DNA from: a virus
DNA length: 33,685 bases
Virus record (IMG/VR): IMGVR_UViG_3300021519_000035
Span: 1 to 33,685 of that record
Reading direction: 5' to 3' (one strand)
Shown one piece after another: positions 1 through 6,366 of this stretch (within the stretch, counting starts at the first letter, position 1; each line of letters begins with the position of its first letter). A model generated the notes under the pieces. It did not search any database. It saw nothing but the letters and a program-made list of their open reading frames with translations, and was not told the origin of the DNA. The translations under genes were made by a program, and so were the position numbers.

Positions 1-1
1 A

Positions 2-73
2 GTTGACGCCAACTGGCTTCTGGTGAAGCGCATCCTGATGGAAGCGCAAGCCGCGTGGAGGAGGAAGCGATGA
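2..73 (+). CDS. C-terminal end of an early phage gene (cut by window edge)
   Basis: An open frame enters from the left edge and ends with TGA at 71-73; the visible tail is VDANWLLVKRILMEAQAAWR followed by RKR. The stop overlaps the ATG of the next gene as ATGA (70-73), the same coupling used throughout this genome, which is the main reason to treat it as real. Only 23 residues are visible, ending in a basic tail. No function can be assigned. Confidence 0.5.
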   Translation, partial: VDANWLLVKRILMEAQAAWRRKR

Positions 74-372
74 AATCCATTGGCCGGATTATAGACGCAC
101 TTTACCGCGACCCCGACGAAACCGTCGTGACGGCGCGTGTTGATATTGCCTACACCGAATCCGAGACGACAATCGAAGTCGGACCTCATCCGGGGTTTTC
201 CGCTGGGTCCATGGTCGTGGTGTGCAGCCAGGGAGCGGGCGAAAATTTGCACCTGTACGAATTGGAGTTCTGCCGAACCGACGTGCGAGAGGCGCGGGCG
301 CTGGCGGCGGCGCTTAATGCGTGGGCCGACTGGGCCGCAGAGGCGGAGAAGCAGGAAGGGACGACACCATGA
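70..372 (+). CDS. small early phage protein, unknown function
   Basis: Encodes about 100 residues beginning MKSIGRIIDALYRDPDE. I chose ATG at 70 over the in-frame GTG at 55 because a very strong ribosome site (GGAGGAGG, about 56-63) lies just upstream and the ATG overlaps the preceding stop. The protein is acidic, with no membrane segment. The middle looks like a small beta-rich domain and the end is an alanine-rich helix (roughly residues 75-100). Its stop overlaps the next ATG as ATGA (369-372), so it is probably co-translated in the rightward early operon that ends at the excisionase. I do not recognise the family. Confidence 0.7.
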   Translation: MKSIGRIIDALYRDPDETVVTARVDIAYTESETTIEVGPHPGFSAGSMVVVCSQGAGENLHLYELEFCRTDVREARALAAALNAWADWAAEAEKQEGTTP

Positions 373-632
373 GCGATCTGGTCGAGAGGCTGAGGATTGC
401 CGAGTTCTACAACCCCACCGAGGCGCGCAACTTGATGGTCGAAACCGCCGACGAGATCGCCCGCCTCCGCGCCCTCACGGAATGGCGGGATATGGAGAAC
501 GCGCCGAGGGGGCCGAAACTCCTGCTCGGATACACGAATCGGCTAGGCAAGGAAACCGTCGAGGAGATTTTGCGAACCGACGAGCCGCCCACCCACTGGC
601 TCCCTCTTCCCCCGCCCCCGGTGAAGAAGTGA
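369..632 (+). CDS. DUF551-type small phage protein
   Basis: Encodes 87 residues. The first 35 form a charged helix (MSDLVERLRIAEFYNP, then NLMVETADEIARLRAL). The second half has the W-x-x-M-x-x-A-P-x-G-P opening and the closing T-H-W-L-P-L-P-P-P-P, which is the hallmark ending of the DUF551 family found in many phage early regions. The role of DUF551 proteins is not known. The start is fixed by the ATGA overlap with the upstream gene and by an AGGAAGGG ribosome site. A proline run and a lysine pair end the protein. About 60 bases without a gene follow, including a short TTCGC-rich stretch. Confidence 0.75.
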   Translation: MSDLVERLRIAEFYNPTEARNLMVETADEIARLRALTEWRDMENAPRGPKLLLGYTNRLGKETVEEILRTDEPPTHWLPLPPPPVKK

Positions 633-691
633 GTTCGCTTCGCGCTTCGCGCTCGCCTGTGTAATTCCGGCTTTTGGATTTGGAGGACCCT

Positions 692-895
692 TTGACTGAA
701 CCGCAGCACCTGATGGAGCGCTTCGGGCTCATCACCGAGGACGATCTGGCGTCCCTGCTAGGCGTCACCGTCAAGACCCTGAAGAACCGGCCGCGCCGCG
801 ATCTGCCGGCGTTCGTGAAGGCGGGACGCAAAAGGCTGTTCAAGGCCGCCGCCGTAGAGGACTACCTGAAGGCCCGCACCGTCACAGCCGCTTGA
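692..895 (+). CDS. excisionase-like / MerR-AlpA-type HTH protein
   Basis: Encodes 67 residues containing a helix-turn-helix of the excisionase/MerR type: ITEDDLASLLGVTVKTLKN, then a basic wing and FVKAGRKRLFKAAAVEDYL. This pattern (ED-LA-LLGVS--TL-N----LP-----G-RR-F----V--YL) is typical of phage Xis and AlpA-like factors that bend attachment-site DNA and direct integrase toward excision. I prefer TTG at 692, which has a GGAGG ribosome site (682-686) at normal spacing; ATG at 713 is the alternative. The gene converges on the integrase and their last 14 bases overlap (882-895). That places it as the last gene of the rightward early operon, so excisionase would be made only when that operon is on. 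It could instead be a general transcription regulator. Confidence 0.75.
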   Translation: MTEPQHLMERFGLITEDDLASLLGVTVKTLKNRPRRDLPAFVKAGRKRLFKAAAVEDYLKARTVTAA

Positions 896-1910
896 GCGCG
901 TCATGCACGGACAGGGGGTCTATTCTAGCATAGTTCCGCGCAAGGATTCGCCAGTTCTTGTGCCCGCTTATCAGCGCCACCAGCGGGATTTGCAGGCCGC
1001 CCTCAAGCAACCGGGAAATCGCGTGCGCCCGCAGGTCGTGGATATGCAGGTCGTGGATCTGGCACTTGATCGTCGCCGCCTGGAATGCAGCCGAGACGGA
1101 CGTGCGCTTGTAGGGGAATGGACTATCGAAGTACCGGGGCCGACCCGCAATCAAGTCATAAGTGTCCACGCCCCCGAAGGCGATCAACGGCACCTCCTGG
1201 TCGTTCTTCTCCCTCACCCGGATATCGGGATGCTTGCGCGAGCGGATGACGGCAGAGCGCCGAGCCTCGTCTATGTCGCCCCACTGGATGCCGAGCAGCT
1301 CGCCCAGCCGGAGCGGGAGGACGGACAGAACCCGCACCAGCGCGCCAAGGTCGATCAGGGACCGCGTCTGCGCCTCGCTGTAGGCGATCACCGCATCAAT
1401 TTCCGCCTGCGTCGGGCGCCTGGTCCGCGCCTGCGACTTGCCCGCAATCTTCATCCGCTTCGCCGCCGATATGGCCGCCTCGACCTCCCCCAACGGGACG
1501 GACAGGCCCCACAGGTCGCGGGCAGTTTTAAGCACCTCCTTGAGATAGCTCAGACGGGTGGAAATTCCCCCGCCAGTAATGTTCAGGCCGCGCGCGTAGG
1601 CAAGTACCGTCGCCTGCGTGAAATCGCTCAGGAGACGCCCGCCAAGGTCACGGCGAAGCACCGTCAGTTCGTTAGCTTTGGAGGCTCCCCACCGCTTCGA
1701 CGGCCACACCTCGCGCTCGTAGCGATCGATCACCGGGGCGAGCGTGCCAGACATCGTGCCCGGCAAGGTGCCCGCCATGTCGGCGTCCCGTTCCCGCGCC
1801 CGCGCCCAGGCCACGGCATCGATCTTTCGGTCGAAGGTCTTGGTTGCCTTCAAGTCGGTACGGCGGATAATCGCCTGCCATCTTCCCCCGCGCTGACGGA
1901 ACGTCGCCAT
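882..1910 (-). CDS. int: tyrosine-recombinase integrase
   Basis: A 342-residue tyrosine recombinase catalysing site-specific integration and excision between attP and attB. It begins with a short arm-binding domain (MATFRQRGGRWQAIIRR, residues 1-17), followed by a core-binding domain (about 60-155) and a catalytic domain (about 165-342). The catalytic residues are visible: Arg201 in LPLRLGELLG, a beta-hairpin lysine near 226 (SRKHPD), His291 and Arg294 in HDLRAHAISR, His317 in SGHKN and the nucleophile Tyr327 in ARNYARI. The ATG at 1910 has a GGGGAAGG ribosome site. The gene is transcribed away from the non-coding 1911-2277 region, the expected place for attP. Its 3' end overlaps the convergent xis-like gene, so heavy rightward early transcription would run antisense into int. 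Confidence 0.95.
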   Translation of the reverse strand: MATFRQRGGRWQAIIRRTDLKATKTFDRKIDAVAWARARERDADMAGTLPGTMSGTLAPVIDRYEREVWPSKRWGASKANELTVLRRDLGGRLLSDFTQATVLAYARGLNITGGGISTRLSYLKEVLKTARDLWGLSVPLGEVEAAISAAKRMKIAGKSQARTRRPTQAEIDAVIAYSEAQTRSLIDLGALVRVLSVLPLRLGELLGIQWGDIDEARRSAVIRSRKHPDIRVREKNDQEVPLIAFGGVDTYDLIAGRPRYFDSPFPYKRTSVSAAFQAATIKCQIHDLHIHDLRAHAISRLLEGGLQIPLVALISGHKNWRILARNYARIDPLSVHDALKRL

Positions 1911-2150
1911 GCCTTCCCCACTGTGTACCTGTCACACTCACCTTTCTTGGCACGCACACGTCACAGTGCGGGCGGGTGTTCTCGGGACGTTGCGGGATAT
2001 ACCGTAGATTGGCAAACGACGAACGGGCCTGAAATGCTAGGTTTGTGGATCAACGGGAACCGGCGTGGCACGCTTCAATCCGGTAGCCGTCGGGATCGAG
2101 TTGCCATGTTTTGCTGTACTTTACCGGGATCGGGCACACCCATGGCACAG

Positions 2151-2180
2151 TTGGCCGCGCCTGCCGAGCCTGCATATACT
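2151..2180 (+). promoter_or_regulatory. sigma70-like promoter upstream of a start-stop unit
   Basis: TTGGCC (2151-2156) and TATACT (2175-2180) are separated by 18 bases. The -10 matches the consensus at five of six positions and the -35 at four of six. Transcription would start near 2187, just before an AGGAG site and ATG-TAG, and would stop at the hairpin at 2242-2267. The call rests on sequence shape only. Confidence 0.4.
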
Positions 2181-2193
2181 CCCCATCACACCC

Positions 2194-2209
2194 AGGAGCA
2201 GACATGTAG
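2194..2209 (+). other. start-stop element: Shine-Dalgarno, ATG, TAG
   Basis: AGGAG (2194-2198) is followed at ideal spacing by ATG (2204-2206) and immediately by TAG (2207-2209). A ribosome could initiate but would release only formyl-methionine. Minimal ORFs of this kind are known as ribosome- or tRNA-sequestering minigenes in other phages (for example the lambda bar loci, one of them near attP). They also occur by chance. The flanking promoter and terminator make it worth noting. Confidence 0.3.
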
Positions 2210-2241
2210 CCGGAACCAAGCGTAGATCAGAACAGAATAGA

Positions 2242-2267
2242 GGCCGTCCCTTTTGGGCGGCCTTTTT
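2242..2267 (+). terminator. rho-independent terminator, plus strand
   Basis: GGCCGTCC (2242-2249) pairs with GGGCGGCC (2255-2262) with one G-U pair and a five-base loop, followed by TTTTT (2263-2267). The T run is on the plus strand, so it ends plus-strand transcripts. It does not end the leftward late operon, whose last gene stops at 2278. The only plus-strand source nearby is the short unit starting at about 2187. Confidence 0.8.
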
Positions 2268-2277
2268 CGTTGCGCCC

Positions 2278-2487
2278 TCACTTCACCACCCTAGGCTGGT
2301 CACTGTCGCTTGGATGGGCGACACGCGCCGGCTTCCGTATCCGCCTTGCCAAGGCGTCCATGCCGTCCTGCATGAAGGTAGCTAGGGCCTCCACGGACAC
2401 GTCGAACTTGTGGTCAACGCCGTCCTTGAAGAACCGAACGGATAGCTCGCCGTTTACGTCGTGGAGGCGGGGAAGGCAGCCGGTCAT
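2278..2487 (-). CDS. small hypothetical phage protein, last gene of late operon
   Basis: Encodes 69 residues (MTGCLPRLHDVNGELSVRFF...). The start ATG at 2487 is preceded by a near-perfect ribosome site (AAGGAGGTCC) and overlaps the upstream stop as ATGA (2484-2487). The first half resembles a small beta-rich fold and the second half is a helix (VSVEALATFMQDGMDALARRI) with a basic C-terminus. No motif is recognised. As the last gene after the lysis cassette it is probably an accessory late product. Confidence 0.7.
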   Translation of the reverse strand: MTGCLPRLHDVNGELSVRFFKDGVDHKFDVSVEALATFMQDGMDALARRIRKPARVAHPSDSDQPRVVK

Positions 2488-2711
2488 TGGACCTCCTTGA
2501 TCTCGACCATGCTTTGAATCATCGCGCGGGGAACCTGTATGGCGGCGGTGAACTCGTCCGATGAAATGGTGGTGGCGAGCGTTACGTGGTCGTTGGATTC
2601 GCTCACCAGAAAGCCGACGCTTTCGCAGTGCTGCGGCTCCGTCACCGTGCCGAGCTTGGTCCATTCGGCTATGGCTAGGGCGTCCAACCACACGACCCTG
2701 ACTAGCTTCAT
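2484..2711 (-). CDS. small hypothetical phage protein
   Basis: Encodes 75 residues starting MKLVRVVWLDALAIAEWTKL. Both ends use four-base overlaps (2708-2711 with the metallophosphoesterase stop, 2484-2487 with the next start). The beginning, a strand followed by V-W-x-D-A, and the phrase VGFLVSESNDHVTLA suggest a compact beta-barrel such as an Sm/Hfq-like or small nucleic-acid-binding fold, but this is only a visual impression. No catalytic residues or membrane segment are visible. Proteins with this opening are common hypothetical products in alphaproteobacterial phages. Confidence 0.7.
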   Translation of the reverse strand: MKLVRVVWLDALAIAEWTKLGTVTEPQHCESVGFLVSESNDHVTLATTISSDEFTAAIQVPRAMIQSMVEIKEVQ

Positions 2712-3958
2712 GCGGCGACCTCGAACATGGACGGGTTAACCGTATGGCGCTCGACCTCGCCATGCTCACGGTGAAAGACGATGGCCTTCATCGACTGTTC
2801 GCTGCGGTAGCCCGCATGGGCGGAATAGGCGTCGGCCGGGGCCAGTACGCCGAACGTCTCGACCTTGCAGCCGGCGTATTCCTTCCGGCTTTCGTGGTGG
2901 ACATGGCCTGTCATCCAGAGGCGATGGGAGGTCCGACCCCAGGCTTCCGGCATGTCGTGCGCCATGATGCCCGGCAGCATGGCGGGTTTGGCCTTGTCGC
3001 CGTGGTGAGTGCCCAGCAGAACCTTGCCGAACTCGTAATAGTGATAGTGGCGCGGGGCCTTATCCACGGTCACGCGGGGCTCGTTCTCGTACAGGCAGGC
3101 CAACAGGATGGTCATGAAGGCCGCGCTGGACGGGTCGTGATTGCCCGGCTCAAAGATCAGGGTGACGTGCTTGTGCCGCTCCAGAGCCGCCGCGACGGTG
3201 TGGCGGATCATCCGCACGCCCACCTCGATCATCTTGGGATAGCGGCCGTCCGCATCCAGCAGGTTCTTGTGGGCGGGCGTCACCGTGTCGTATGAATCGT
3301 AATGGAGAAAATCGCCCAGGAACGCGATCAAGGCTTGGTCGCACGGCGGGCAGACGCCTATCAGGCGAAGGGCCGCGTCCCGCAGGATCTGCTCGGCAAT
3401 CTTGAGGTCGTAAGCCTCGCCTCCGGTTTCGGCGGGCCACGCCATCATCCCGGTGTGGTGATCGCCCACCGGATAGACGGCCAGCAGGTCCGCATGGGAT
3501 TTGCCCTTGGGCGCTTTGACCGGGGCGGCGCGCTTCACGTCGGCGGCGATCTTGGCCGCGCATTCCAGCCACAGGGCCTCGCGTAGGGCATCCTCCGGCT
3601 TCTCAGACACCCACTGTTGCGTGACCTTGCCGGACTGGTCATAAAGCGTTGATAGCTTGACGATCTTCTTGGGGTCGGGAAGCTGGGCAACGTCGGCCGC
3701 CTCCCTGCCCTCCAACCCGGTCTTGTCCCACCGCGCGACTTCCTCGCCTGCCTCGTTACGCAGGATCGATTGGCCCCGGACTACAAGGCGCGGCGGGATG
3801 GTAGACTTGAAGCCCCGGCGCCTCGCCTCGTGGACCCGGCTGCCGAAGGTGGACCGAGAAATGCCCAGTGCGTGGGCGGCGTTCGTAATGGAATTGTGCG
3901 TCGCCAGGAGGTCCACCGCCTCTTGGCACGCGGCGTCGGTAAGGGCGGCGTTGGACAC
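2708..3958 (-). CDS. metallophosphoesterase with N-terminal HTH
   Basis: Encodes 416 residues from GTG 3958, which overlaps the Rz1 stop as TAGTG; an earlier in-frame GTG at 3976 is possible. Residues about 10-50 form a helix-turn-helix (AAHALGISRSTFGSRVHEARRRG). The rest is a calcineurin-like phosphoesterase with the complete metal-binding set: D166-H-H168 (VGDHHTG), G-D216 (FLGDFLHY), GNHD (272-275), the HH pair near 318 and GHVHH (351-355). The family uses two metal ions (often Mn2+) to cleave phosphomonoesters or phosphodiesters, in phages mostly nucleic acid ends or nucleotides. The HTH suggests a DNA or DNA-end substrate. Its place after the lysis genes is unusual for an enzyme of DNA metabolism; the substrate cannot be told from sequence. 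Confidence 0.88.
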   Translation of the reverse strand: MSNAALTDAACQEAVDLLATHNSITNAAHALGISRSTFGSRVHEARRRGFKSTIPPRLVVRGQSILRNEAGEEVARWDKTGLEGREAADVAQLPDPKKIVKLSTLYDQSGKVTQQWVSEKPEDALREALWLECAAKIAADVKRAAPVKAPKGKSHADLLAVYPVGDHHTGMMAWPAETGGEAYDLKIAEQILRDAALRLIGVCPPCDQALIAFLGDFLHYDSYDTVTPAHKNLLDADGRYPKMIEVGVRMIRHTVAAALERHKHVTLIFEPGNHDPSSAAFMTILLACLYENEPRVTVDKAPRHYHYYEFGKVLLGTHHGDKAKPAMLPGIMAHDMPEAWGRTSHRLWMTGHVHHESRKEYAGCKVETFGVLAPADAYSAHAGYRSEQSMKAIVFHREHGEVERHTVNPSMFEVAA

Positions 3959-4227
3959 TACTTGCCCGCCTTCCACTCAATCCAGCCGTCCACTTTGTCG
4001 GCGCAGTCCTGCCCGCGCTGCCAGGTATCAGCCACCCACGAAGCAAACACGCGGTCGCTGGTCGTGTCGGGCTTATCGTCCGGCCGGATGCAGGGGCTTA
4101 GGAGCCGCTGCGGCGGGGGCTTGTCCACCGTCTTTATCACCGGGGTTGGGGCGCCGCAGGCCGTCAAGAGCCCGGATAGGCTCAGACTTAGCGCAAGCGC
4201 CTGTATCGCTCGACGTGTTGATTGCAC
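3958..4227 (-). CDS. Rz1-like outer-membrane spanin lipoprotein
   Basis: Encodes 89 residues with a lipoprotein signal: basic start MQSTRR, hydrophobic LALSLSLSGLL and lipobox LTAC with Cys24 as the lipidated residue. The mature part is short and proline-rich near the front (PTPVIKTVDKPPPQ), as expected for Rz1. It begins inside the Rz gene in another frame (155 bases shared), the typical nested Rz/Rz1 arrangement. With Rz it would bridge the periplasm and fuse the two membranes in the last step of lysis. Rz1 of lambda is smaller; this one carries extra C-terminal residues with two further cysteines. The length is normal for overlapped rather than fully embedded versions. Confidence 0.85.
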   Translation of the reverse strand: MQSTRRAIQALALSLSLSGLLTACGAPTPVIKTVDKPPPQRLLSPCIRPDDKPDTTSDRVFASWVADTWQRGQDCADKVDGWIEWKAGK

Positions 4228-4456
4228 GCATCACCTCGCGGGTTGTGGCGGCAGTTTTTTGAAGGGCGGCCTCGATGTGCTTGTCGATCTCGACGTTGCG
4301 GGCTTCGTTGGCTTGCAAGGTCTTGATGGTTTCGGCGTTCACGGCGGCGGCCAGTTCCGCTTTGCCGAGGTCTTCGTGAGCCTTGAGCAGCAGCCACCCC
4401 AGCAGCCCGGCGATGGCGGCTAGGACGGCGGCTCCGATGACAAGAACGCGGGTCAC
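4073..4456 (-). CDS. Rz-like inner-membrane spanin
   Basis: Encodes 127 residues: one N-terminal membrane segment (VLVIGAAVLAAIAGLLGWLLL, about 4-24), then a helical, coiled-coil-type periplasmic stretch (AHEDLGKAELAAAVNAETIK through about residue 75) and a proline/alanine-rich end. This is the layout of the inner-membrane spanin subunit. The start overlaps the lysozyme stop as ATGA (4453-4456), and the 3' part contains the Rz1 start. No enzymatic motif is expected. The low-complexity C-terminal third is probably constrained mainly by the overlapping Rz1 frame. Confidence 0.85.
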   Translation of the reverse strand: MTRVLVIGAAVLAAIAGLLGWLLLKAHEDLGKAELAAAVNAETIKTLQANEARNVEIDKHIEAALQKTAATTREVMRAINTSSDTGACAKSEPIRALDGLRRPNPGDKDGGQAPAAAAPKPLHPAGR

Positions 4457-4893
4457 GGATACTGCGCGACGAAGTGGCGGCCGGCGAACTGCTCACGCTC
4501 CCCGTTCCGGCGCCGGGTGATTTCCGGGGGGATGTGCCACTGATCGAACTCAGTCGCGGCCATCTCGTATTTCTGCTCATTGCAGAGACGGATCAGCTTT
4601 GCGGGTTTTCCCGCCCAACCGGCGCCGACGTTGAATAACCACGACACAAGCGCGTCGAATTGGTAATATTCCAGCCCTACGTGAAGCGCCTTGTTAAGCG
4701 CGTCCTCAAATCGCGCAATGTCCGCACGCAATGCGGATTCAATCTCCGCATCCGTCCAGACCAGCCCTTCGTGGACCTCCGGCCCCGTATGGCCGACACC
4801 GATGGTCCAGACGCCGACGCTATCGAGATACGCTTTATTCCGCTTACCCTCGCGTTCAATCAAAAGCTCAAGCCCTTGGTCGCTGATCTTCAT
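4453..4893 (-). CDS. phage endolysin, GH24 lysozyme
   Basis: Encodes 146 residues from ATG 4893, which overlaps the preceding 30-residue ORF as ATGA and has an AGGAA site. It is a GH24 muramidase that cuts the glycan strands of peptidoglycan. The catalytic triad is visible in REGKRNKAYLDSVGVWTIGVGH: Glu15, Asp24 and Thr30. The core (FNVGAGWAGKPAKLIRLCNE) and C-terminal WHIPPEITRRRNGEREQF match the family through the substrate-cleft region. There is no secretion signal or N-terminal anchor (SAR) segment, so it should stay cytoplasmic until the holin opens the membrane. It belongs to a compact cassette of holin, small membrane peptide, endolysin, Rz and Rz1. Confidence 0.95.
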   Translation of the reverse strand: MKISDQGLELLIEREGKRNKAYLDSVGVWTIGVGHTGPEVHEGLVWTDAEIESALRADIARFEDALNKALHVGLEYYQFDALVSWLFNVGAGWAGKPAKLIRLCNEQKYEMAATEFDQWHIPPEITRRRNGEREQFAGRHFVAQYP

Positions 4894-4982
4894 CGCCATT
4901 TCCTGTGCAGCCATTCACGAATGATGAGGTAGACGCCGAGCGCCGCGCAGATCAGGAGGAACTGGCCGAGGTGCAAGCTCAT
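4890..4982 (-). CDS. 30-residue single-span membrane peptide in the lysis cassette
   Basis: An ORF of 30 codons translates to MSLHLGQFLLICAALGVYLI followed by IREWLHRKWR. It has one hydrophobic span (about residues 6-21) and a strongly basic, Trp-rich C-terminus, giving an N-out/C-in style topology. Its ATG overlaps the holin stop (4979-4982) and its TGA overlaps the endolysin ATG (4890-4893), both as ATGA, so it is precisely fitted between them. It may be a second holin, an antiholin or a pinholin-type regulator. It is too short for most gene finders. The coupling supports translation; function is inference. Confidence 0.65.
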   Translation of the reverse strand: MSLHLGQFLLICAALGVYLIIREWLHRKWR

Positions 4983-5323
4983 TTGCCTCGTCCAAGCCAC
5001 ATATCGACCCAGCCCTTGATGGTGCCCATCGGGTCGCTCTTGAGTTGCGCGACTGTCGCAATCAGCGCGCCGACGATATCCATACCGACGATTGCGACCA
5101 GAATGCCCGCAGCTACAGTGGCTTTCGGCCCAAGGTTGACGGCTTCAGCCAGCGCCGGAGTCATGTAAACGGACAGGAAAAACGCCGTGAGAAAGCCGGC
5201 TCCCCGCTGCTTCAGCGTCTGGTCCTTGGCATAGCGCATACCGATCAGAGCCCCAAAGGCAGGCGGCGCCAGCAGCCCGATCCATTCCAGGATCGAGGAC
5301 CAGGATGTAACCCTATCGGGCAT
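4979..5323 (-). CDS. putative holin (three membrane segments)
   Basis: Encodes 114 residues with three hydrophobic stretches: IGLLAPPAFGALIGMRY (about 15-31), GFLTAFFLSVYMTPALAEAV (about 42-62) and ATVAAGILVAIVGMDIVGAL (about 69-88), then a charged tail ending in WLGRGK. Size, topology and position directly before the endolysin fit a class I holin that times lysis. A GAAGAAAG ribosome site precedes ATG 5323. Family-level naming is not possible by eye, and an unrelated small membrane protein cannot be excluded. Confidence 0.75.
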   Translation of the reverse strand: MPDRVTSWSSILEWIGLLAPPAFGALIGMRYAKDQTLKQRGAGFLTAFFLSVYMTPALAEAVNLGPKATVAAGILVAIVGMDIVGALIATVAQLKSDPMGTIKGWVDMWLGRGK

Positions 5324-5422
5324 GGGGTAGTCTTTCTTCAGTCATCGCCGGGCTCCTTGAGCTCGGTGGTGATTAGGCTCCCGGCCGGATGGCCGTCTGG
5401 TCGGGGGCCGCCTCGTTATTCT
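5324..5422. other. 99-base gap between tail and lysis genes
   Basis: There is no gene here beyond a 10-codon minus-strand frame starting at 5345. The stretch is GC-rich, with CCGG-containing short inverted repeats (around 5383-5395) but no T-run, so I see no clear terminator. It may hold the control of lysis-gene translation. Confidence 0.4.
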
Positions 5423-5605
5423 TTAAGCGGGGGGTTGCGGCTTGCCGTTGTTCCACATCCAGCCGGGCGACACATCGCCAGTCGGGAACAGGTGAGCCGA
5501 CATGCCCGCGGGCGGTGCCCAGCCGGGCTGGCCGTCCCACATGATGACATTCACGACGATGCCGGTCGTATCATCGACAACGACGTAGCGGATCACATCA
5601 GACAT
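5423..5605 (-). CDS. small tail-fibre-associated type protein
   Basis: Encodes 60 residues (MSDVIRYVVVDDTTGIVVNV...) rich in Trp, Pro and Gly. The pattern of an N-terminal strand-turn-strand, then WDGQPGWAPPAG and GDVSPGWMWNNGK, is common in small proteins next to phage tail fibres and in the C-terminal parts of fibre or chaperone proteins. Its ATG overlaps the adhesin-like gene as TAATG (5603-5607). It is probably a fibre chaperone or cap, but this is inferred mainly from position. Confidence 0.65.
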   Translation of the reverse strand: MSDVIRYVVVDDTTGIVVNVIMWDGQPGWAPPAGMSAHLFPTGDVSPGWMWNNGKPQPPA

Positions 5606-6363
5606 TAGTAAAGCTCCATGATGACCACTTGGCCTGCGGAACCGTTGCCGCCCGCCGCGTTCTGCCCGCCGCCGCCGCCGCCCGTGCCGATATTCGCAGC
5701 GGCAGCGGACCCGGCCACCGTTGCGTTGCCGCCGGCCGCGCCCATGCCAAAGATCGTGGCACCGCCGCCGCCGCCGCCGATGCCGGTGCCGCCGACGCTT
5801 GGGTTTGAACTGGTGTATCCGCGACCAACGCCGCCCGCGCCCGCGCCAGTGCCCGCGCCCGCGCCGCCGCCGGTGCCAGCGATCAACAGGCCAATGCCCG
5901 TTGGAATACCGTTACTCGCGCCGCCAGCCGCGCCGCCCGTGGCACCAGCGCCTGTGATGGGAAAGTAACCGACTGCGTTGCCGGACATACCTCCGTTGCC
6001 GCCGTTGACAGCCGCGCCCGCGCCACCCGAACCACCACCGTTGCCAATCGGACATGCCGTCAGCCCGCCCGTGATAGACGTATCACCGCCGGTTGTGCCG
6101 TTAGACCCAATGGCACCGCCGGTACCAAGCGCGCCAATCGTAATTGTGAGCGGAGAACCGGCTGTGACGCCAAGCTGATAATTCATCAATCCGGTGCCAC
6201 CCGCGCCACCGCCGCCCGCGCCACCCGTCGCATGTCCACCGCCGCCACCCGCGCCGCCGCCGACAAGCGTGACCAGCACCACGCCGGTTTTAGGCGTATA
6301 ACTGCCGCTGCCGGTAATAACCGTAGTGCGCCACTGCGCGGGATTGCTGAAACCCGTAATCAT
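5605..6363 (-). CDS. glycine-rich tail adhesin-like protein
   Basis: Encodes 252 residues with a conventional opening domain (MITGFSNPAQWRTTVITGSG, then VVLVTLVGGGAGGGGGH), followed by about 200 residues dominated by Gly, Ala, Thr and Asn in repeated G-G-x-G runs, ending SAGQVVIMELY. The opening and closing beta strands flanking Gly-rich blocks are typical of the glycine-rich domains of phage receptor-binding proteins. In some phages (for example S16 gp38) such runs form polyglycine-II helix bundles that display recognition loops. The repeats make the gene a likely hot spot for slippage and host-range change. It is located downstream of the main fibre. Confidence 0.75.
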   Translation of the reverse strand: MITGFSNPAQWRTTVITGSGSYTPKTGVVLVTLVGGGAGGGGGHATGGAGGGGAGGTGLMNYQLGVTAGSPLTITIGALGTGGAIGSNGTTGGDTSITGGLTACPIGNGGGSGGAGAAVNGGNGGMSGNAVGYFPITGAGATGGAAGGASNGIPTGIGLLIAGTGGGAGAGTGAGAGGVGRGYTSSNPSVGGTGIGGGGGGATIFGMGAAGGNATVAGSAAAANIGTGGGGGGQNAAGGNGSAGQVVIMELY

Positions 6364-6366
6364 CGC

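Larger units (their letters stand above)
1911..2277. other. non-coding int upstream region, probable attP and int promoter
   Basis: This 367-base stretch has no convincing gene on either strand. It lies between the integrase start and the end of the leftward late operon, the classical attP position. Visible features are two TGTCACA/GTCACAG-like motifs near 1930 and 1970, an imperfect CGCAC...GTGCG palindrome around 1963-1979, two direct copies of CGGGATCG (2091-2098 and 2125-2132), and a plus-strand promoter-like, start-stop and terminator unit from 2151 to 2267. Direct repeats here could be integrase arm sites. No tRNA-like 3' end was found, so the core crossover site cannot be named from this sequence. 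Confidence 0.5.

Noticed and set aside
903-2225. 440-codon plus-strand open frame opposite the integrase
   Set aside because: The integrase has all catalytic residues on the minus strand. The plus frame is Arg/His/Pro-rich and typical of GC-rich antisense.
1911-2277. tRNA or tmRNA fragment at the presumed attP
   Set aside because: I looked for a T-loop (GGTTCGAATCC-type) and CCA-ended acceptor stem and found none.
2488-2769. Longer version (163 codons) of the last late gene
   Set aside because: The upstream part overlaps the better 75-residue gene in another frame. ATG 2487 has a perfect ribosome site and ATGA overlap.
5618-6178. Proline-rich plus-strand frames opposite the glycine-rich protein
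   Set aside because: Poly-Pro is simply the complement of Gly codons. There is no start signal or context.
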